38,038 nt of DNA from Bacillota bacterium (GCA_021849745.1 JAJZSN010000008.1:12901-50938), one strand, 5' to 3'; shown: positions 24,829 through 33,979, numbered from the stretch's first letter. Notes: generated from the sequence alone by a model not told the origin. Numbers and translations: made by a program.

Positions 24829-27800
24829 ATGTTAAAAGGGTTACTTTGGCCTTTAAATCAAGCCAATGAGGTTAAAACCATTATCAATGGAATTAATTTG
24901 GGGATATCTCGCCAATTGATTTTCGGACTTTCCGGGGCACAGGTTTCTTATCTTTTAGCGGCGGTTAAAGCCGCTCTTGGGCGCCCGGTATTGTTGCTAA
25001 CTTATAGCTCCCAACAAAGCCAGAAACTGGCTGGGGATTTAGCTACCTTACTGCCAGGGGAAGAGGTGCTGGTTTACCCAGCCTTAGACCCGCTGCCTTA
25101 TGAAACCTTGGCCCATAGCAATGAATTAATTAGCCAAAGACTTACCGTTTTGACCAGGTTGCTGCAGGACCGGGTTTCTGTAATAGTAGCGCCGGTGGAT
25201 GCTTTGTTGACTCCTCTTTCCCCACCTGAAATTTTTCAAGAAAATTGTTGGGAACTAGAGGTCGGTCAGGTGGTTAACCTGGAGCAACTGTTACCTCTTT
25301 TAGTGGTTCAGGGTTATGAGCGAGTTGATTTGGTGGAAGGCCCCGGTCAATTCAGCCTGCGGGGAGGGATTATTGATATCTTCCCGTTACCCAACCTTAA
25401 CCCCATTAGGATTGAGCTCTTTGATGATGAGATCGATTCCATCAGAGAATTCCAGGTAGCCACTCAGCGATCCATGGAGAAACTGACCAAAACCTTTCTC
25501 CCTCCTGCCAGGGAGTTAATTTTTCCTCCTCAAGGATGGCCGGGGGTTGCCAGCAAGGTCAAAGAAGAGTTAAACCAGCAATTGAACCGCCTCAAACGCC
25601 TTGGCCACCAAGAAGCCATAAGCAAGATGGAAGAAAAAACAGGAGAGCATCTGGCTAAACTGGAAGCCGGTTTGTACTCCGAAGCCTTAGACAGGTACAG
25701 TCACCTCTTTTATCCCCGGCAAGCAACCCTCTTGGATTATCTCCGGGAGGACTGGTTTATAGCTGTTGAAGAACCGGCCAGGGTCCAGGAATACTGCAGC
25801 CAGATTGTCAGGGAAAGGGGAGAAACCCTGTCTCTTTGGCTGGAGAAGGGTTTGACCTTACCCAGCCAAAGTAAAGCCGCCTTGGATTTTGAAGGAATAT
25901 GGAACAGGGTGAACCCTTTTCCAGTGTTGGGTTTTTCTATGTTACCCAAACACCCCGGATTTTTTAACCCCAGCAAGGTGGTTAGTATCCTGGGCAAGTC
26001 CATGCACAGTTTTCTCGGCAAAGTGGAGATGCTGGAAAGCGAGCTGCGGGTTTGGCGCAAAAATGGTTATGCCACAGTAATTCTGGCCGAAACCGAGGCC
26101 CGCTGCCAGAAGCTCTTGCAGACCCTGCGGGAAGCCAAGCTGGATGCTCTTTACTTAAATTCCCCCGAAAGGGAACTCAGTCCCGGCAACATCATTATCA
26201 CTGAAGGTTCTTTGCAGGGTGGGTTCGAACTTACCCAGTCCCGGTTGGTGGTGATTACCGAAAAGGAAATTTTCGGCCAGCGGAAAAAGAGCCGCCGCCA
26301 GGGGGCGACCAAGATGGCGGCCAAACTGGAACCCTTTGTGGAACTCAAAGTAGGGGATTATATCGTCCACGCCAGCCATGGGATAGGCCGTTATCTGGGG
26401 GTGGAGAAACTGGATGCGGCCGGAATCCAGAAAGATTACCTGTTGATTAAATACGCCGGTGAAGACCGGCTTTATGTACCCACCGATCAGGTGGGTCAGG
26501 TGCAAAAATACCTTGGCAGCGAGGGTGCGGCCCCCAAGTTAAACAAACTGGGGGGCAACGAGTGGGCCAGGGTCAAGAACCGGGTCAAGGAATCGGTACA
26601 GGAAATGGCCCGGGAATTAATCAACCTCTATGCCGCCCGGCAGGCCTTGAGGGGTCATGCCTTCGGCCCGGATACGGTGTGGCAAAAAGAGTTTGAAGAG
26701 GCTTTTCCCTACGAAGAAACTCCTGACCAACTGCAATCCATTGAGGAAATTAAAAAAGACATGGAACAACCTAAACCCATGGACCGGCTCCTCTGTGGAG
26801 ATGTGGGTTACGGCAAAACGGAAGTGGCCCTAAGGGCAGCCTTTAAGGCAATTATGGATGGCAAGCAGGCAGCTATCCTGGTACCCACCACCATTTTGGC
26901 CCAGCAGCACTACAATACCTGTAAAGAACGTTTTTCCTCCTTTCCTGTAACCATCGAGATGTTAAGCCGCTTCCGTACCGCCAAAGAGCAGCGGGAAACG
27001 GTTAAGGGGTTAGCCAACGGCTCCGTTGACCTGGTAATAGGCACCCATCGTCTGGTTCAGGGAGACATTAGTTTTAAGGATTTGGGTATCTTGATTATTG
27101 ACGAAGAACAAAGATTTGGCGTAACTCATAAAGAAAAACTAAAACACCTTAGACAGAATGTGGACGTTTTAACTCTCACCGCCACCCCTATTCCCAGAAC
27201 ACTGCACATGTCCCTCACGGGGGTGAGGGATATGAGTATTCTGGAATCACCGCCGGAAGACCGTTATCCTGTTCAGACCTATGTGGTGGAATACACCTCC
27301 CAAGTGATTAGGGATGCCGTAACCCGTGAGATGGACCGGGGCGGGCAAGTCTATTTTGTTCATAACAAAATTAACGATTTGGACAAGATAGCGGTTGAAC
27401 TCCAGGAACTGCTACCCGAAGCTAGGATAGCCGTGGGTCATGGGCAGATGAGGGAAGAACAACTGGAGAGGGTAATTCTTGACTTTATGGAGGGTGAACA
27501 TGATATTCTCCTTTGCACCACCATAATTGAAACCGGTCTGGATATTCCCAATGTTAACACCATCATCATTAATAATGCCGACCAGATGGGTTTAACTCAA
27601 TTGTACCAGCTAAGAGGCCGGGTTGGCCGCAGTAACCGGGTGGCATATGCCTACCTGACCTACCGGAAGGATAAAGTACTGACCGAATTGGCGGAGAAAA
27701 GGCTGCGGGCCATCCGGGAATTTACTGAATTCGGTTCAGGCTTCAAAATCGCCATGCGGGATCTAGAAATCAGGGGTGCGGGCAATATCCTGGGCCCGGA

Positions 27801-28365
27801 GCAACACGGTCAGATGCTCACTGTAGGTTTTGACATGTATTGCCGCCTGCTGGAAGAGGCGGTTAAAGAACTCCAGGGTCAGCGAGCCGTGGAGACGGTG
27901 GAGCCGTCTATTGAATTACCGGTTGATGTTTTTATCAGTGACGAATACATTTCTGATCAGGGAACCAAGATGGAAATCTACAAAAAAACTATGTTGGTAC
28001 GGAATATATCGGATGCCAATGAGATTGAAGAAGAATTAGAAGACCGTTTCGGCGACCTTCCCGAACCGGTAATTAATCTGGTGAACATGGCCAGGCTGCG
28101 GGCCCATTGTTATCAACTAGGGATTCAAAACATCAGTCGGCAGAAAGATATAATTTCATGCAAATTTGGCTCAAATCACACCCTAACCGGGGAACAACTG
28201 GTTAGATTGGCCCAGGAATACCCTGAGGTTGTTTATGGAGCCGGTGACAATCCGGAGATTAAAATCAAGCTCAAAAATACTCAACAAACCCAAGTTTTGT
28301 CGAAACTTGAAATGTTTTTGCGACGGTTAAAAAACCTTGAAGATACTGGACAAGGTCTGGTATAA
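24829..28365 (+). CDS. mfd: Transcription-repair coupling factor Mfd
   Basis: A 1178-residue Mfd of full length. Order: UvrB-like damage-recognition module (1 to about 340), RNA-polymerase-interacting domain (about 500-560, GDYIVHASHGIGRYLGVEKL), superfamily 2 translocase with Walker A GDVGYGKTEVALRAA (about 657-671) and DEEQRFG box (758-764), helicase C-terminal with the QLRGRVGRS motif, and a TRCF domain. It removes RNA polymerase stalled at lesions and recruits UvrA. ATG 24829 follows TGAGGAG. Its final codons overlap the -10 box of prsA. Confidence 0.98.
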   Translation: MLKGLLWPLNQANEVKTIINGINLGISRQLIFGLSGAQVSYLLAAVKAALGRPVLLLTYSSQQSQKLAGDLATLLPGEEVLVYPALDPLPYETLAHSNELISQRLTVLTRLLQDRVSVIVAPVDALLTPLSPPEIFQENCWELEVGQVVNLEQLLPLLVVQGYERVDLVEGPGQFSLRGGIIDIFPLPNLNPIRIELFDDEIDSIREFQVATQRSMEKLTKTFLPPARELIFPPQGWPGVASKVKEELNQQLNRLKRLGHQEAISKMEEKTGEHLAKLEAGLYSEALDRYSHLFYPRQATLLDYLREDWFIAVEEPARVQEYCSQIVRERGETLSLWLEKGLTLPSQSKAALDFEGIWNRVNPFPVLGFSMLPKHPGFFNPSKVVSILGKSMHSFLGKVEMLESELRVWRKNGYATVILAETEARCQKLLQTLREAKLDALYLNSPERELSPGNIIITEGSLQGGFELTQSRLVVITEKEIFGQRKKSRRQGATKMAAKLEPFVELKVGDYIVHASHGIGRYLGVEKLDAAGIQKDYLLIKYAGEDRLYVPTDQVGQVQKYLGSEGAAPKLNKLGGNEWARVKNRVKESVQEMARELINLYAARQALRGHAFGPDTVWQKEFEEAFPYEETPDQLQSIEEIKKDMEQPKPMDRLLCGDVGYGKTEVALRAAFKAIMDGKQAAILVPTTILAQQHYNTCKERFSSFPVTIEMLSRFRTAKEQRETVKGLANGSVDLVIGTHRLVQGDISFKDLGILIIDEEQRFGVTHKEKLKHLRQNVDVLTLTATPIPRTLHMSLTGVRDMSILESPPEDRYPVQTYVVEYTSQVIRDAVTREMDRGGQVYFVHNKINDLDKIAVELQELLPEARIAVGHGQMREEQLERVILDFMEGEHDILLCTTIIETGLDIPNVNTIIINNADQMGLTQLYQLRGRVGRSNRVAYAYLTYRKDKVLTELAEKRLRAIREFTEFGSGFKIAMRDLEIRGAGNILGPEQHGQMLTVGFDMYCRLLEEAVKELQGQRAVETVEPSIELPVDVFISDEYISDQGTKMEIYKKTMLVRNISDANEIEEELEDRFGDLPEPVINLVNMARLRAHCYQLGIQNISRQKDIISCKFGSNHTLTGEQLVRLAQEYPEVVYGAGDNPEIKIKLKNTQQTQVLSKLEMFLRRLKNLEDTGQGLV

Positions 28366-28366
28366 T
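28337..28366 (+). promoter_or_regulatory. Sigma-A promoter of prsA with extended -10
   Basis: TTGAAG (28337-28342), 18 bases, TATAAT (28361-28366) preceded by TGG (extended -10). It lies across the mfd stop codon. A perfect inverted repeat, CAAGTTT-N5-AAACTTG (28291-28309), containing a 0A box sits 27 bases upstream. Confidence 0.7.
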
Positions 28367-28398
28367 AGAAATAACGTTGAGAAAGGGGTTGTGAAAGT

Positions 28399-29499
28399 GT
28401 GAACAAGACACAACGGTTATTAGGTTTGGTTATAGCAGTAGTTTTTGCAGCTACTATAGCCGGATGTAGCACTGGAGACAAGACAGTAGCTATTGTAAAT
28501 GGTGAGGAAATCAAAAAGTCACAACTTGACAGAAGGGTCGAAAAGGTTAAACAACAATTTGCCAGTACCGGGATTAAGTATGATACCAAAGAAGGCAAGG
28601 AAATGATTAAGTCCTGGGAGCAAAAGGAGCTTGATAAACTGGTTGACGAACACATTCTCTACCAGGAGGCTGAAAAGCAAAAGGTATTACCGAGCGATGC
28701 CGAAGTAAACACAAAAGTTCAGGAAACTAAGAAAAAATTTGGTACTGAAGAAGAGTTTGCTAAAATCATTAAAGATTACAATATGGATGAAGATGATTTT
28801 AAAAGCTGGATTAAAATGGGCATGGCCCAGGACGCTCTTTACAACAAAATTACCAAAGACGTTGTGGTAAAGCCTGAAGATATCAAAAAATACTATGACG
28901 AAAATACAGCCATGTTTGAAGAAAAAGAAAAAGTCAGAGCCCGTCATATTTTGGTAAGGTTTGATACTCCGGAGAATACCGTTGGTGACAAAGTATACCG
29001 CAACGAAGAAGAGGCCAGGAAAATTGCTAATGATCTTCTTGTCAAGATTAACACAGGAGGAGATTTTGCTAAACTGGCCAAGGAAAGTTCCGAAGACCCC
29101 GGCTCAAAGGATACCGGAGGTGAATACACCTTTGGCAGAGGTCAGATGGTCAAAGAATTTGAAGATGCGGCCTTTGCTTTGAAGCCCGGACAGGTAACTA
29201 AAGAGCCGGTAAAGACTATGTATGGTTTTCACATCATCAAGCTGGAAGAAAAGATTCCCGCCAAGAAGCGCACTTTTGACGAAGTTAAAAAGGAACTGGA
29301 ACAAAAGTTACCTTCCGAGCGGAAGCAACAGGTATTTATAGAATTCTTCAACAAAGTCAAGGAAAGTGCTGTAATTGAATGGAAAATAGAAAGGGTTGCA
29401 ACACCTCCGTCCGGTATGGGTATGCCCGGTGGTAGCGGTGGAGCTGGCGGTGGAGATGCTGGCGGCGCTCAAGGTCAAAAGCCCCCTGGCCATCCCTAA
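28399..29499 (+). CDS. prsA: PrsA/SurA-type peptidyl-prolyl isomerase lipoprotein
   Basis: A 366-residue exported foldase. The N-terminal signal ends in the lipobox TIAGC with Cys23 as the predicted lipid anchor. A SurA-N-like chaperone region (about 35-170) precedes a parvulin domain (about 175-285) with VRARHILVRF, SSEDPGSKDTGGEYTFGRG and YGFHIIKLEE. A glycine/proline-rich low-complexity tail ends the protein. It helps secreted proteins fold outside the membrane. The GTG start at 28399 lies 10 bases after GAAAGGGG. It has its own promoter. Confidence 0.93.
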   Translation: MNKTQRLLGLVIAVVFAATIAGCSTGDKTVAIVNGEEIKKSQLDRRVEKVKQQFASTGIKYDTKEGKEMIKSWEQKELDKLVDEHILYQEAEKQKVLPSDAEVNTKVQETKKKFGTEEEFAKIIKDYNMDEDDFKSWIKMGMAQDALYNKITKDVVVKPEDIKKYYDENTAMFEEKEKVRARHILVRFDTPENTVGDKVYRNEEEARKIANDLLVKINTGGDFAKLAKESSEDPGSKDTGGEYTFGRGQMVKEFEDAAFALKPGQVTKEPVKTMYGFHIIKLEEKIPAKKRTFDEVKKELEQKLPSERKQQVFIEFFNKVKESAVIEWKIERVATPPSGMGMPGGSGGAGGGDAGGAQGQKPPGHP

Positions 29500-29539
29500 G
29501 ATTTAGCCGGTGAGAAAACTTTGACTCATTGGAAAATAA

Positions 29540-29570
29540 TGAATAAATCCCTCCTTACTGATATATACTA
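29540..29570 (+). promoter_or_regulatory. Sigma-G-like promoter of spoVT
   Basis: TGAATA (29540-29545), 18 bases, TATACTA (29564-29570), against the sigma-G consensus TGAATA-N17/18-CATACTA: one mismatch. spoVT is a forespore sigma-G gene in B. subtilis. Confidence 0.65.
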
Positions 29571-29627
29571 TCTGTGAAAGGATAGTAAATGTAAATTAAT
29601 GCAGAAAAAGGAGGGAAGATTAGACCA

Positions 29628-30191
29628 ATGAAAGCAACCGGTATCGTACGACGGATTGACGATCTAGGTAGAGTCGTGATTCCCAAAGAAATTAGAAGAA
29701 CCTTGAGAATTCGCGAAGGTGACCCCTTAGAGATTTTTGTAGATCGAGAAGGGGAAGTTATCCTTAAAAAATACTCACCAATTGGAGAATTGGGTGATTT
29801 CGCTAAGGAATACGCCGATTCCTTATATGAGGCAATTGGGCATATAGCTTGTATTGCAGACCGGGATACCATTATTGCAGTATCAGGAGCGCCTAAAAAA
29901 GAATTTCTCAACAAACCCATAGGCGCTGCTATTGAGCGGGTAATGGAGGACCGGAAGTCATTAGTCATCAATAAACCGGGAGAAGACCCTAATGGCCGAG
30001 GTTGTATAATTGATGATGAAGATGACGGTTGTAGGTATAGTGCTGAAGTTATAGCTCCCATTATTGCCGAAGGGGATTCCATTGGTGCGGTTATTCTTGT
30101 TTCCAAAGAACCCGGTATTCAAATGGGTGATATGGAATTGAAGCTAGCCGAAACCGCTGCAGGTTTTCTGGCCAAGCAAATGGAACAATAG
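29628..30191 (+). CDS. spoVT: Stage V sporulation protein T, forespore regulator
   Basis: A 187-residue protein with an N-terminal AbrB-type swapped-hairpin DNA-binding domain (MKATGIVRRIDDLGRVVIPK; to about 50) and a C-terminal GAF-like domain. SpoVT tunes sigma-G dependent genes in the forespore. The gene lies between prsA and mazG as in B. subtilis, and its apparent sigma-G promoter fits. AAAGGAGGG lies 12 bases before ATG 29628. Confidence 0.96.
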   Translation: MKATGIVRRIDDLGRVVIPKEIRRTLRIREGDPLEIFVDREGEVILKKYSPIGELGDFAKEYADSLYEAIGHIACIADRDTIIAVSGAPKKEFLNKPIGAAIERVMEDRKSLVINKPGEDPNGRGCIIDDEDDGCRYSAEVIAPIIAEGDSIGAVILVSKEPGIQMGDMELKLAETAAGFLAKQMEQ

Positions 30192-30204
30192 AGCACTAAT
30201 TTGA

Positions 30205-30233
30205 GGCAGCGCTGGCGCTGCCCTTCTTTATTT
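30205..30233 (+). terminator. Probable terminator after spoVT
   Basis: Stem GGCAGCG (30205-30211) with CGCTGCC (30216-30222), loop CTGG, and a T-rich but interrupted tail (CTTCTTTATTT). Confidence 0.7.
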
Positions 30234-30308
30234 AAGTTCGCAACTATGATACAATTAGGCTGGTTTTAATGTTGGAAAACCAGCCAAGAAGTATCAGGAG
30301 GACAGGTT

Positions 30309-31793
30309 ATGAGAGGCAAAATAACCGTAGTAGGGTTAGGGCCTGGGAGAATTGAGTTAATTCCTTTACAGAACTGGGAGGTATTACGGTCCGGGCAGCG
30401 AATATACCTAAGGACAGGAAAACACCCGGCTGTAGATGGTCTGAGGGAACGTGGCATTAGCTTCACAACCTTGGATAAATATTATGAGGAAAGCCAAAGT
30501 TTTGAAGAATGTTATAGTAAACTGGTAGATAAGATACTTGCTGAAGCCAAGGAGGCAGCGGTAGTTTATGGGGTGCCGGGACACCCTCTGGTTGCGGAAG
30601 AAACGGTGAATCTGTTAAAACGAGAGGCTCTGGAGCGGAAGTATGAAATAGAGATAATGGGTGCCATGAGTTTTCTGGAGGTCCTATTTACCACCCTTGG
30701 TATAGACCCTGTTAAAGGGTTAAAGGTGCTCGACGGTTTGCAATTGAATCAACAGGTGCCAAGTACCGGAGTTGGAAACGTGATTACTCAGGTTTACAGT
30801 TCCTTGGTAGCTTCTGAGGTTAAACTTAACCTAATGGAATATTACCCTGACGATAAACAGGTAATAGTGGTACAAGCTGCAGGTGTTCCAGGTCTGGAAA
30901 GGGTAGTGCATATTCCTTTATATGAACTGGACCGCCTACCTTGGGTAGATCATTTGACTACCGTTTATGTACCCCCGGAGGAAGGACAAGAAGCGGTATC
31001 AAAATATCCCATGGATTCCCTGGTTAACGCCTTGGCTGCTTTGCGGGGTCCCGAAGGTTGCCCGTGGGATAAAGAACAGACACACAGAACCCTTAAATCC
31101 TATCTAATTGAAGAAGCATATGAGGTTTTGGAAGCCATTGATGAAGGAGATTCGGATAAAATATGCGAAGAATTGGGAGATGTATTGTTACAAATTGCTC
31201 TGCATGCCCAAATTGCTAGGGAAAATGAATATTTTGACATTAATGATGTTATACTGGAGATAACAGAAAAAATGATTCGCCGTCATCCCCATGTCTTTGG
31301 ACAGGCGAAGGTTAAAAACAGCCAGGAGGTAACTTCTAACTGGGAGGAAATTAAAGCACGGGAGAAGGAAGCCAAAGGCGAAAGACAGCTTTCTATTCTT
31401 GATGGGATACCCAAATCTTTACCCGCTCTATTAAAAGCGGAAAAGATACAAAAAAAAGTCGCTAAGGTTGGTTTCGATTGGCCTGATTACCGAGGGGCAT
31501 GGGAAAAGGTCTATGAGGAATTGAAGGAAGTTGCTGAGGTTCTTGCCATTGGAGATATGGATGGTGTACAGGAAGAATTAGGGGACGTATTTTTTGCCGT
31601 AACCAACTTATGTAGACATTTGTCGATTGACTCAGAGGCCTCATTAAATAGCACAAATCATAAATTTATTAAGCGTTTTCAATACATAGAAGAGGAGGTT
31701 CGTAGGCAAGGGAAGACATTGGAAATGCTGAGCTTACAGGAGTTGGACCAACTATGGAACCGTAGTAAAGAGGAAAAACGCCAAAAATCGTGA
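30309..31793 (+). CDS. mazG: YabN-type fusion: tetrapyrrole-methylase-like domain plus MazG NTP pyrophosphohydrolase
   Basis: A 494-residue fusion as in B. subtilis YabN. Residues 1 to about 225 resemble S-adenosylmethionine-dependent tetrapyrrole methylases (ITVVGLGPG, VVYGVPGHPLVAEE). Two MazG domains follow: about 245-340 (GCPWDKEQTH, EEAYE, ELGDVLLQ) and about 385-470 (EELKE, EELGDVFFA). MazG hydrolyses NTPs, including damaged ones, to NMP and pyrophosphate. AGGAGG precedes ATG 30309. No strong promoter was recognised in 30234-30308. Confidence 0.94.
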   Translation: MRGKITVVGLGPGRIELIPLQNWEVLRSGQRIYLRTGKHPAVDGLRERGISFTTLDKYYEESQSFEECYSKLVDKILAEAKEAAVVYGVPGHPLVAEETVNLLKREALERKYEIEIMGAMSFLEVLFTTLGIDPVKGLKVLDGLQLNQQVPSTGVGNVITQVYSSLVASEVKLNLMEYYPDDKQVIVVQAAGVPGLERVVHIPLYELDRLPWVDHLTTVYVPPEEGQEAVSKYPMDSLVNALAALRGPEGCPWDKEQTHRTLKSYLIEEAYEVLEAIDEGDSDKICEELGDVLLQIALHAQIARENEYFDINDVILEITEKMIRRHPHVFGQAKVKNSQEVTSNWEEIKAREKEAKGERQLSILDGIPKSLPALLKAEKIQKKVAKVGFDWPDYRGAWEKVYEELKEVAEVLAIGDMDGVQEELGDVFFAVTNLCRHLSIDSEASLNSTNHKFIKRFQYIEEEVRRQGKTLEMLSLQELDQLWNRSKEEKRQKS

Positions 31794-31830
31794 AATAAGT
31801 GTAAATTTCAAGCAGTTTTTTCATTAAAAA

Positions 31831-31859
31831 GAAGGAAATTAAATGTTTTTAGCGAATAA
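31831..31859 (+). promoter_or_regulatory. Sigma-H promoter of the HU gene
   Basis: GAAGGAAAT (31831-31839), 11 bases, AGCGAATAA (31851-31859): exact sigma-H consensus, 36 bases before the HU start codon. No 0A box is present. Confidence 0.72.
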
Positions 31860-31895
31860 GTCCAAATGTAAGATTATTTTCTAGGAGGGATTTTA

Positions 31896-32171
31896 ATGAA
31901 CAAATCTGAGCTAGTTGCAAGTGTAGCCGAAAAAACCGATCTGACCAAGAAAGATGCTGAAAAAGCAGTAAATGCTGTTTTCGAAAGCATCCAGGGCGCT
32001 CTGGCTAAAGACCAGAAAGTTCAACTGGTTGGCTTCGGTACTTTCGAAGTACGGAAGAGAGCAGCCAGAAAGGGTCGCAATCCGCAAACCGGACAAGTTA
32101 TCCAGATTAAAGCTGCTAAAGTTCCCGCTTTCAAAGCAGGGAAAGCTCTTAAGGATGCTGTACTTAAGTAG
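31896..32171 (+). CDS. hup: HU-family DNA-binding protein
   Basis: A 91-residue histone-like protein: helices 1-2 [20 protein letters not shown], the beta-arm core [21 protein letters not shown], and the C-terminal [11 protein letters not shown]. It compacts DNA as a dimer. AGGAGGG precedes ATG 31896. The upstream sigma-H promoter suggests induction at sporulation onset, when the chromosome is reorganised (inference). A perfect hairpin follows before rqcP. Confidence 0.97.
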   Translation: MNKSELVASVAEKTDLTKKDAEKAVNAVFESIQGALAKDQKVQLVGFGTFEVRKRAARKGRNPQTGQVIQIKAAKVPAFKAGKALKDAVLK

Positions 32172-32180
32172 TAAACACAT

Positions 32181-32209
32181 AAAATCAGGTTCATGAGAAC
32201 CTGATTTTT
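32181..32209 (+). terminator. Intrinsic terminator after the HU gene
   Basis: A 12-bp perfect stem (32181-32192 with 32197-32208), loop ATGA, with T residues in the right arm and after it. It may be partial, since rqcP follows with no evident promoter. Confidence 0.88.
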
Positions 32210-32233
32210 CACTTTTTTAACGGGGGAATTACA

Positions 32234-32491
32234 TTGCGGTTGGATAAATTTTTGAAAGTATCTCGAATTATTAAGAGAAGAACCTTGGCCAAAGAGGTCT
32301 GTGATCATGGCAAAACACAGATCAACAATCGGGTAGCCAAGGCCGGTACGGAAGTGAAACCCGGAGATGTGTTAGAATTGGATTTCGGTTATAAAAAAAT
32401 AACGGTAGAAGTACTGGCCACCCCGGAAAACGTGAGGGCCCAGGAAGCTAAAGAATTATATAAGTTGATTGAAGAGAAAGTCAACGAGTAA
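32234..32491 (+). CDS. rqcP: S4-domain ribosome quality control protein RqcP (YabO)
   Basis: An 85-residue protein that is essentially one S4 RNA-binding domain: MRLDKFLKVSRIIKRRTLAKEV, then INNRVAKAGTEVKPGDVLEL. In B. subtilis RqcP (YabO) works with RqcH in alanine tailing on obstructed 50S subunits. Its place between mazG/HU and the spoIID-yabP group agrees with that assignment. The TTG start at 32234 is 7 bases after GGGGG. Confidence 0.9.
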   Translation: MRLDKFLKVSRIIKRRTLAKEVCDHGKTQINNRVAKAGTEVKPGDVLELDFGYKKITVEVLATPENVRAQEAKELYKLIEEKVNE

Positions 32492-32513
32492 CATAACCCC
32501 TCCCAAGACCTTC

Positions 32514-32542
32514 GCATATTTTGTCGGTTTAACGCCAAAAAT
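32514..32542 (+). promoter_or_regulatory. Sigma-E-like promoter of spoIID
   Basis: GCATATT (32514-32520) fits the sigma-E -35 (KMATATT) exactly; after 14 bases CCAAAAAT (32535-32542) fits CATACAHT at 5 of 8. spoIID is sigma-E dependent in B. subtilis. Confidence 0.45.
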
Positions 32543-32573
32543 AAGAGGGTAAAAATTATGTGGAGGGGATAAG

Positions 32574-33530
32574 ATGAAAAACCTTTTTAGAGGAATAGGG
32601 ATTTTGTTATTATTAACCGTACCTCTAGCCGGTTGGGGATGTGCTAAAGATAAGCAAGCCAAACCCCTTCCTCCAAAGGCCCAGGAAAACAAGTATCAGG
32701 AGGAGCCTACTATTAGCTTATTCGTAAACCAAACCGGGGAAAAGAAAAATATTAAACTTGAGGATTATCTGGCCGGAGTGGTTGCGGCAGAAATGGAACC
32801 CACTTGGCCGGTGGAAGCATTGGCCGCCCAAGCTATTTTGGCTCGGACTTTTACCATGGAAAACATTCAAGCCGGCAGAGTGCGGAAGATTCATGGAACC
32901 GATGCGTCTACCAGTGTGGAAGAGTTTCAGGCGTATAATCCAACCAGGATTAATGATTCGGTACGGAAGGCGGTAGAAATGACCAGAGGTGAAGTTGCCT
33001 TATATAAGGGCAGGTATATTCGTGCCTGGTTCCACGCCTGTGATGGAGGGATTACCGCTACAGCCAAGGAAGGGCTAGCTTATATCAAGGAACCGACTCC
33101 CTACATCAAAGTTGTTAAAGACGGCTGTATGGACATCACAGTACCTGAGAATAAAGCCTGGCGAGCCGAGTTTCCGGTGGCCCAGGTTCAACAAGCCGCC
33201 TCACAGCAAGGTGTTAAAACGGGAACAATAACCTCTGCTCAGGTTATCAAAAAAGGCCCCTCGGGACGAGCGGAAAAAATTAAACTAGGTAAGGGTGTTG
33301 TAGGCGGACCGGCCTTAAGGCTGGCCTTAGGTAGTGAAAAACTTCGTTCTATGTTGTTAACCGATATTCGGGTTGAGGGCGGTAAAGTTATTTTCCAAGG
33401 AAAAGGTTATGGCCACGGGGTAGGTATGTGTCAATGGGGGGCCAGAGACTTTGCCCAACAAGGAAAAAAACCCGAGGATATTGTTAAATATTATTTCAAG
33501 GACATTTCTATAGCAAAAAAATGGAAATAG
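32574..33530 (+). CDS. spoIID: Stage II sporulation protein D, lytic transglycosylase
   Basis: A 318-residue SpoIID: N-terminal signal anchor (about 5-22), SpoIID domain with YLAGVVAAEMEPTWPVEALA, where E73 is the likely catalytic glutamate, and the closing GKGYGHGVGMCQWGA motif. It acts with SpoIIP and SpoIIM in the DMP machine that dissolves septal peptidoglycan and drives engulfment. In B. subtilis spoIID lies elsewhere (near murAA), so its place before yabP marks the clostridial gene order here. GGAGGGG precedes ATG 32574. A cysteine at residue 23 (GWGC) is not a standard lipobox. Confidence 0.9.
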   Translation: MKNLFRGIGILLLLTVPLAGWGCAKDKQAKPLPPKAQENKYQEEPTISLFVNQTGEKKNIKLEDYLAGVVAAEMEPTWPVEALAAQAILARTFTMENIQAGRVRKIHGTDASTSVEEFQAYNPTRINDSVRKAVEMTRGEVALYKGRYIRAWFHACDGGITATAKEGLAYIKEPTPYIKVVKDGCMDITVPENKAWRAEFPVAQVQQAASQQGVKTGTITSAQVIKKGPSGRAEKIKLGKGVVGGPALRLALGSEKLRSMLLTDIRVEGGKVIFQGKGYGHGVGMCQWGARDFAQQGKKPEDIVKYYFKDISIAKKWK

Positions 33531-33546
33531 TAGAACTAAGGTATTC

Positions 33547-33583
33547 TGCGCACATTGGTATTGAACCAGGTGCGCATTTTTTT
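33547..33583 (+). terminator. Intrinsic terminator after spoIID
   Basis: Stem TGCGCAC (33547-33553) with GTGCGCA (33570-33576), an inner TGGT/ACCA pairing, then seven T (33577-33583). Confidence 0.92.
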
Positions 33584-33585
33584 AT

Positions 33586-33614
33586 TCATAATATGGTTGG
33601 CCCCTGCATAATAA
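33586..33614 (+). promoter_or_regulatory. Sigma-E-like promoter of yabP
   Basis: TCATAAT (33586-33592; 6 of 7 to KMATATT), 14 bases, CATAATAA (33607-33614; keeps CATA). yabP is a sigma-E gene in B. subtilis. It starts right after the spoIID terminator. Confidence 0.45.
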
Positions 33615-33661
33615 TGGGGGTAGAAACATTTCGGTGAAAAAATAAAGGGGGGTAAATAACC

Positions 33662-33958
33662 ATGCAAACAGTTGGAAATAACAGTCCTAAGCATCAAATT
33701 ACCCTAATGGATAGGAACAGTTTAGCTATTGATGGGGTAAATAATGTTGGTAGCTTCGATGAAGAACTGATAACCTTGGAGACCAACATGGGTATGCTGA
33801 CCATCAAAGGAGATGGCTTACATATTACACAACTGAATTTGGATGATAATCGCCTGGTGGTCCGGGGACACATTTCTGCCCTTAATTATACTGAAGATGC
33901 GGGAGTAAAAGGAATAAAAAATAGGGGTAAGGGCATATTGGATCGTTTGTTGCGATAG
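33662..33958 (+). CDS. yabP: Sporulation protein YabP
   Basis: A 98-residue YabP with the family core LMDRNSLAIDGVNNVGSFDEE and GDGLHITQLNLDD. It is required for sporulation in B. subtilis, with biochemical role unsettled. It is paired with yabQ 21 bases downstream. GGGGGG lies just before ATG 33662. Confidence 0.93.
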   Translation: MQTVGNNSPKHQITLMDRNSLAIDGVNNVGSFDEELITLETNMGMLTIKGDGLHITQLNLDDNRLVVRGHISALNYTEDAGVKGIKNRGKGILDRLLR

Positions 33959-33979
33959 CAACCAAGAGGTGGCAAAAAA

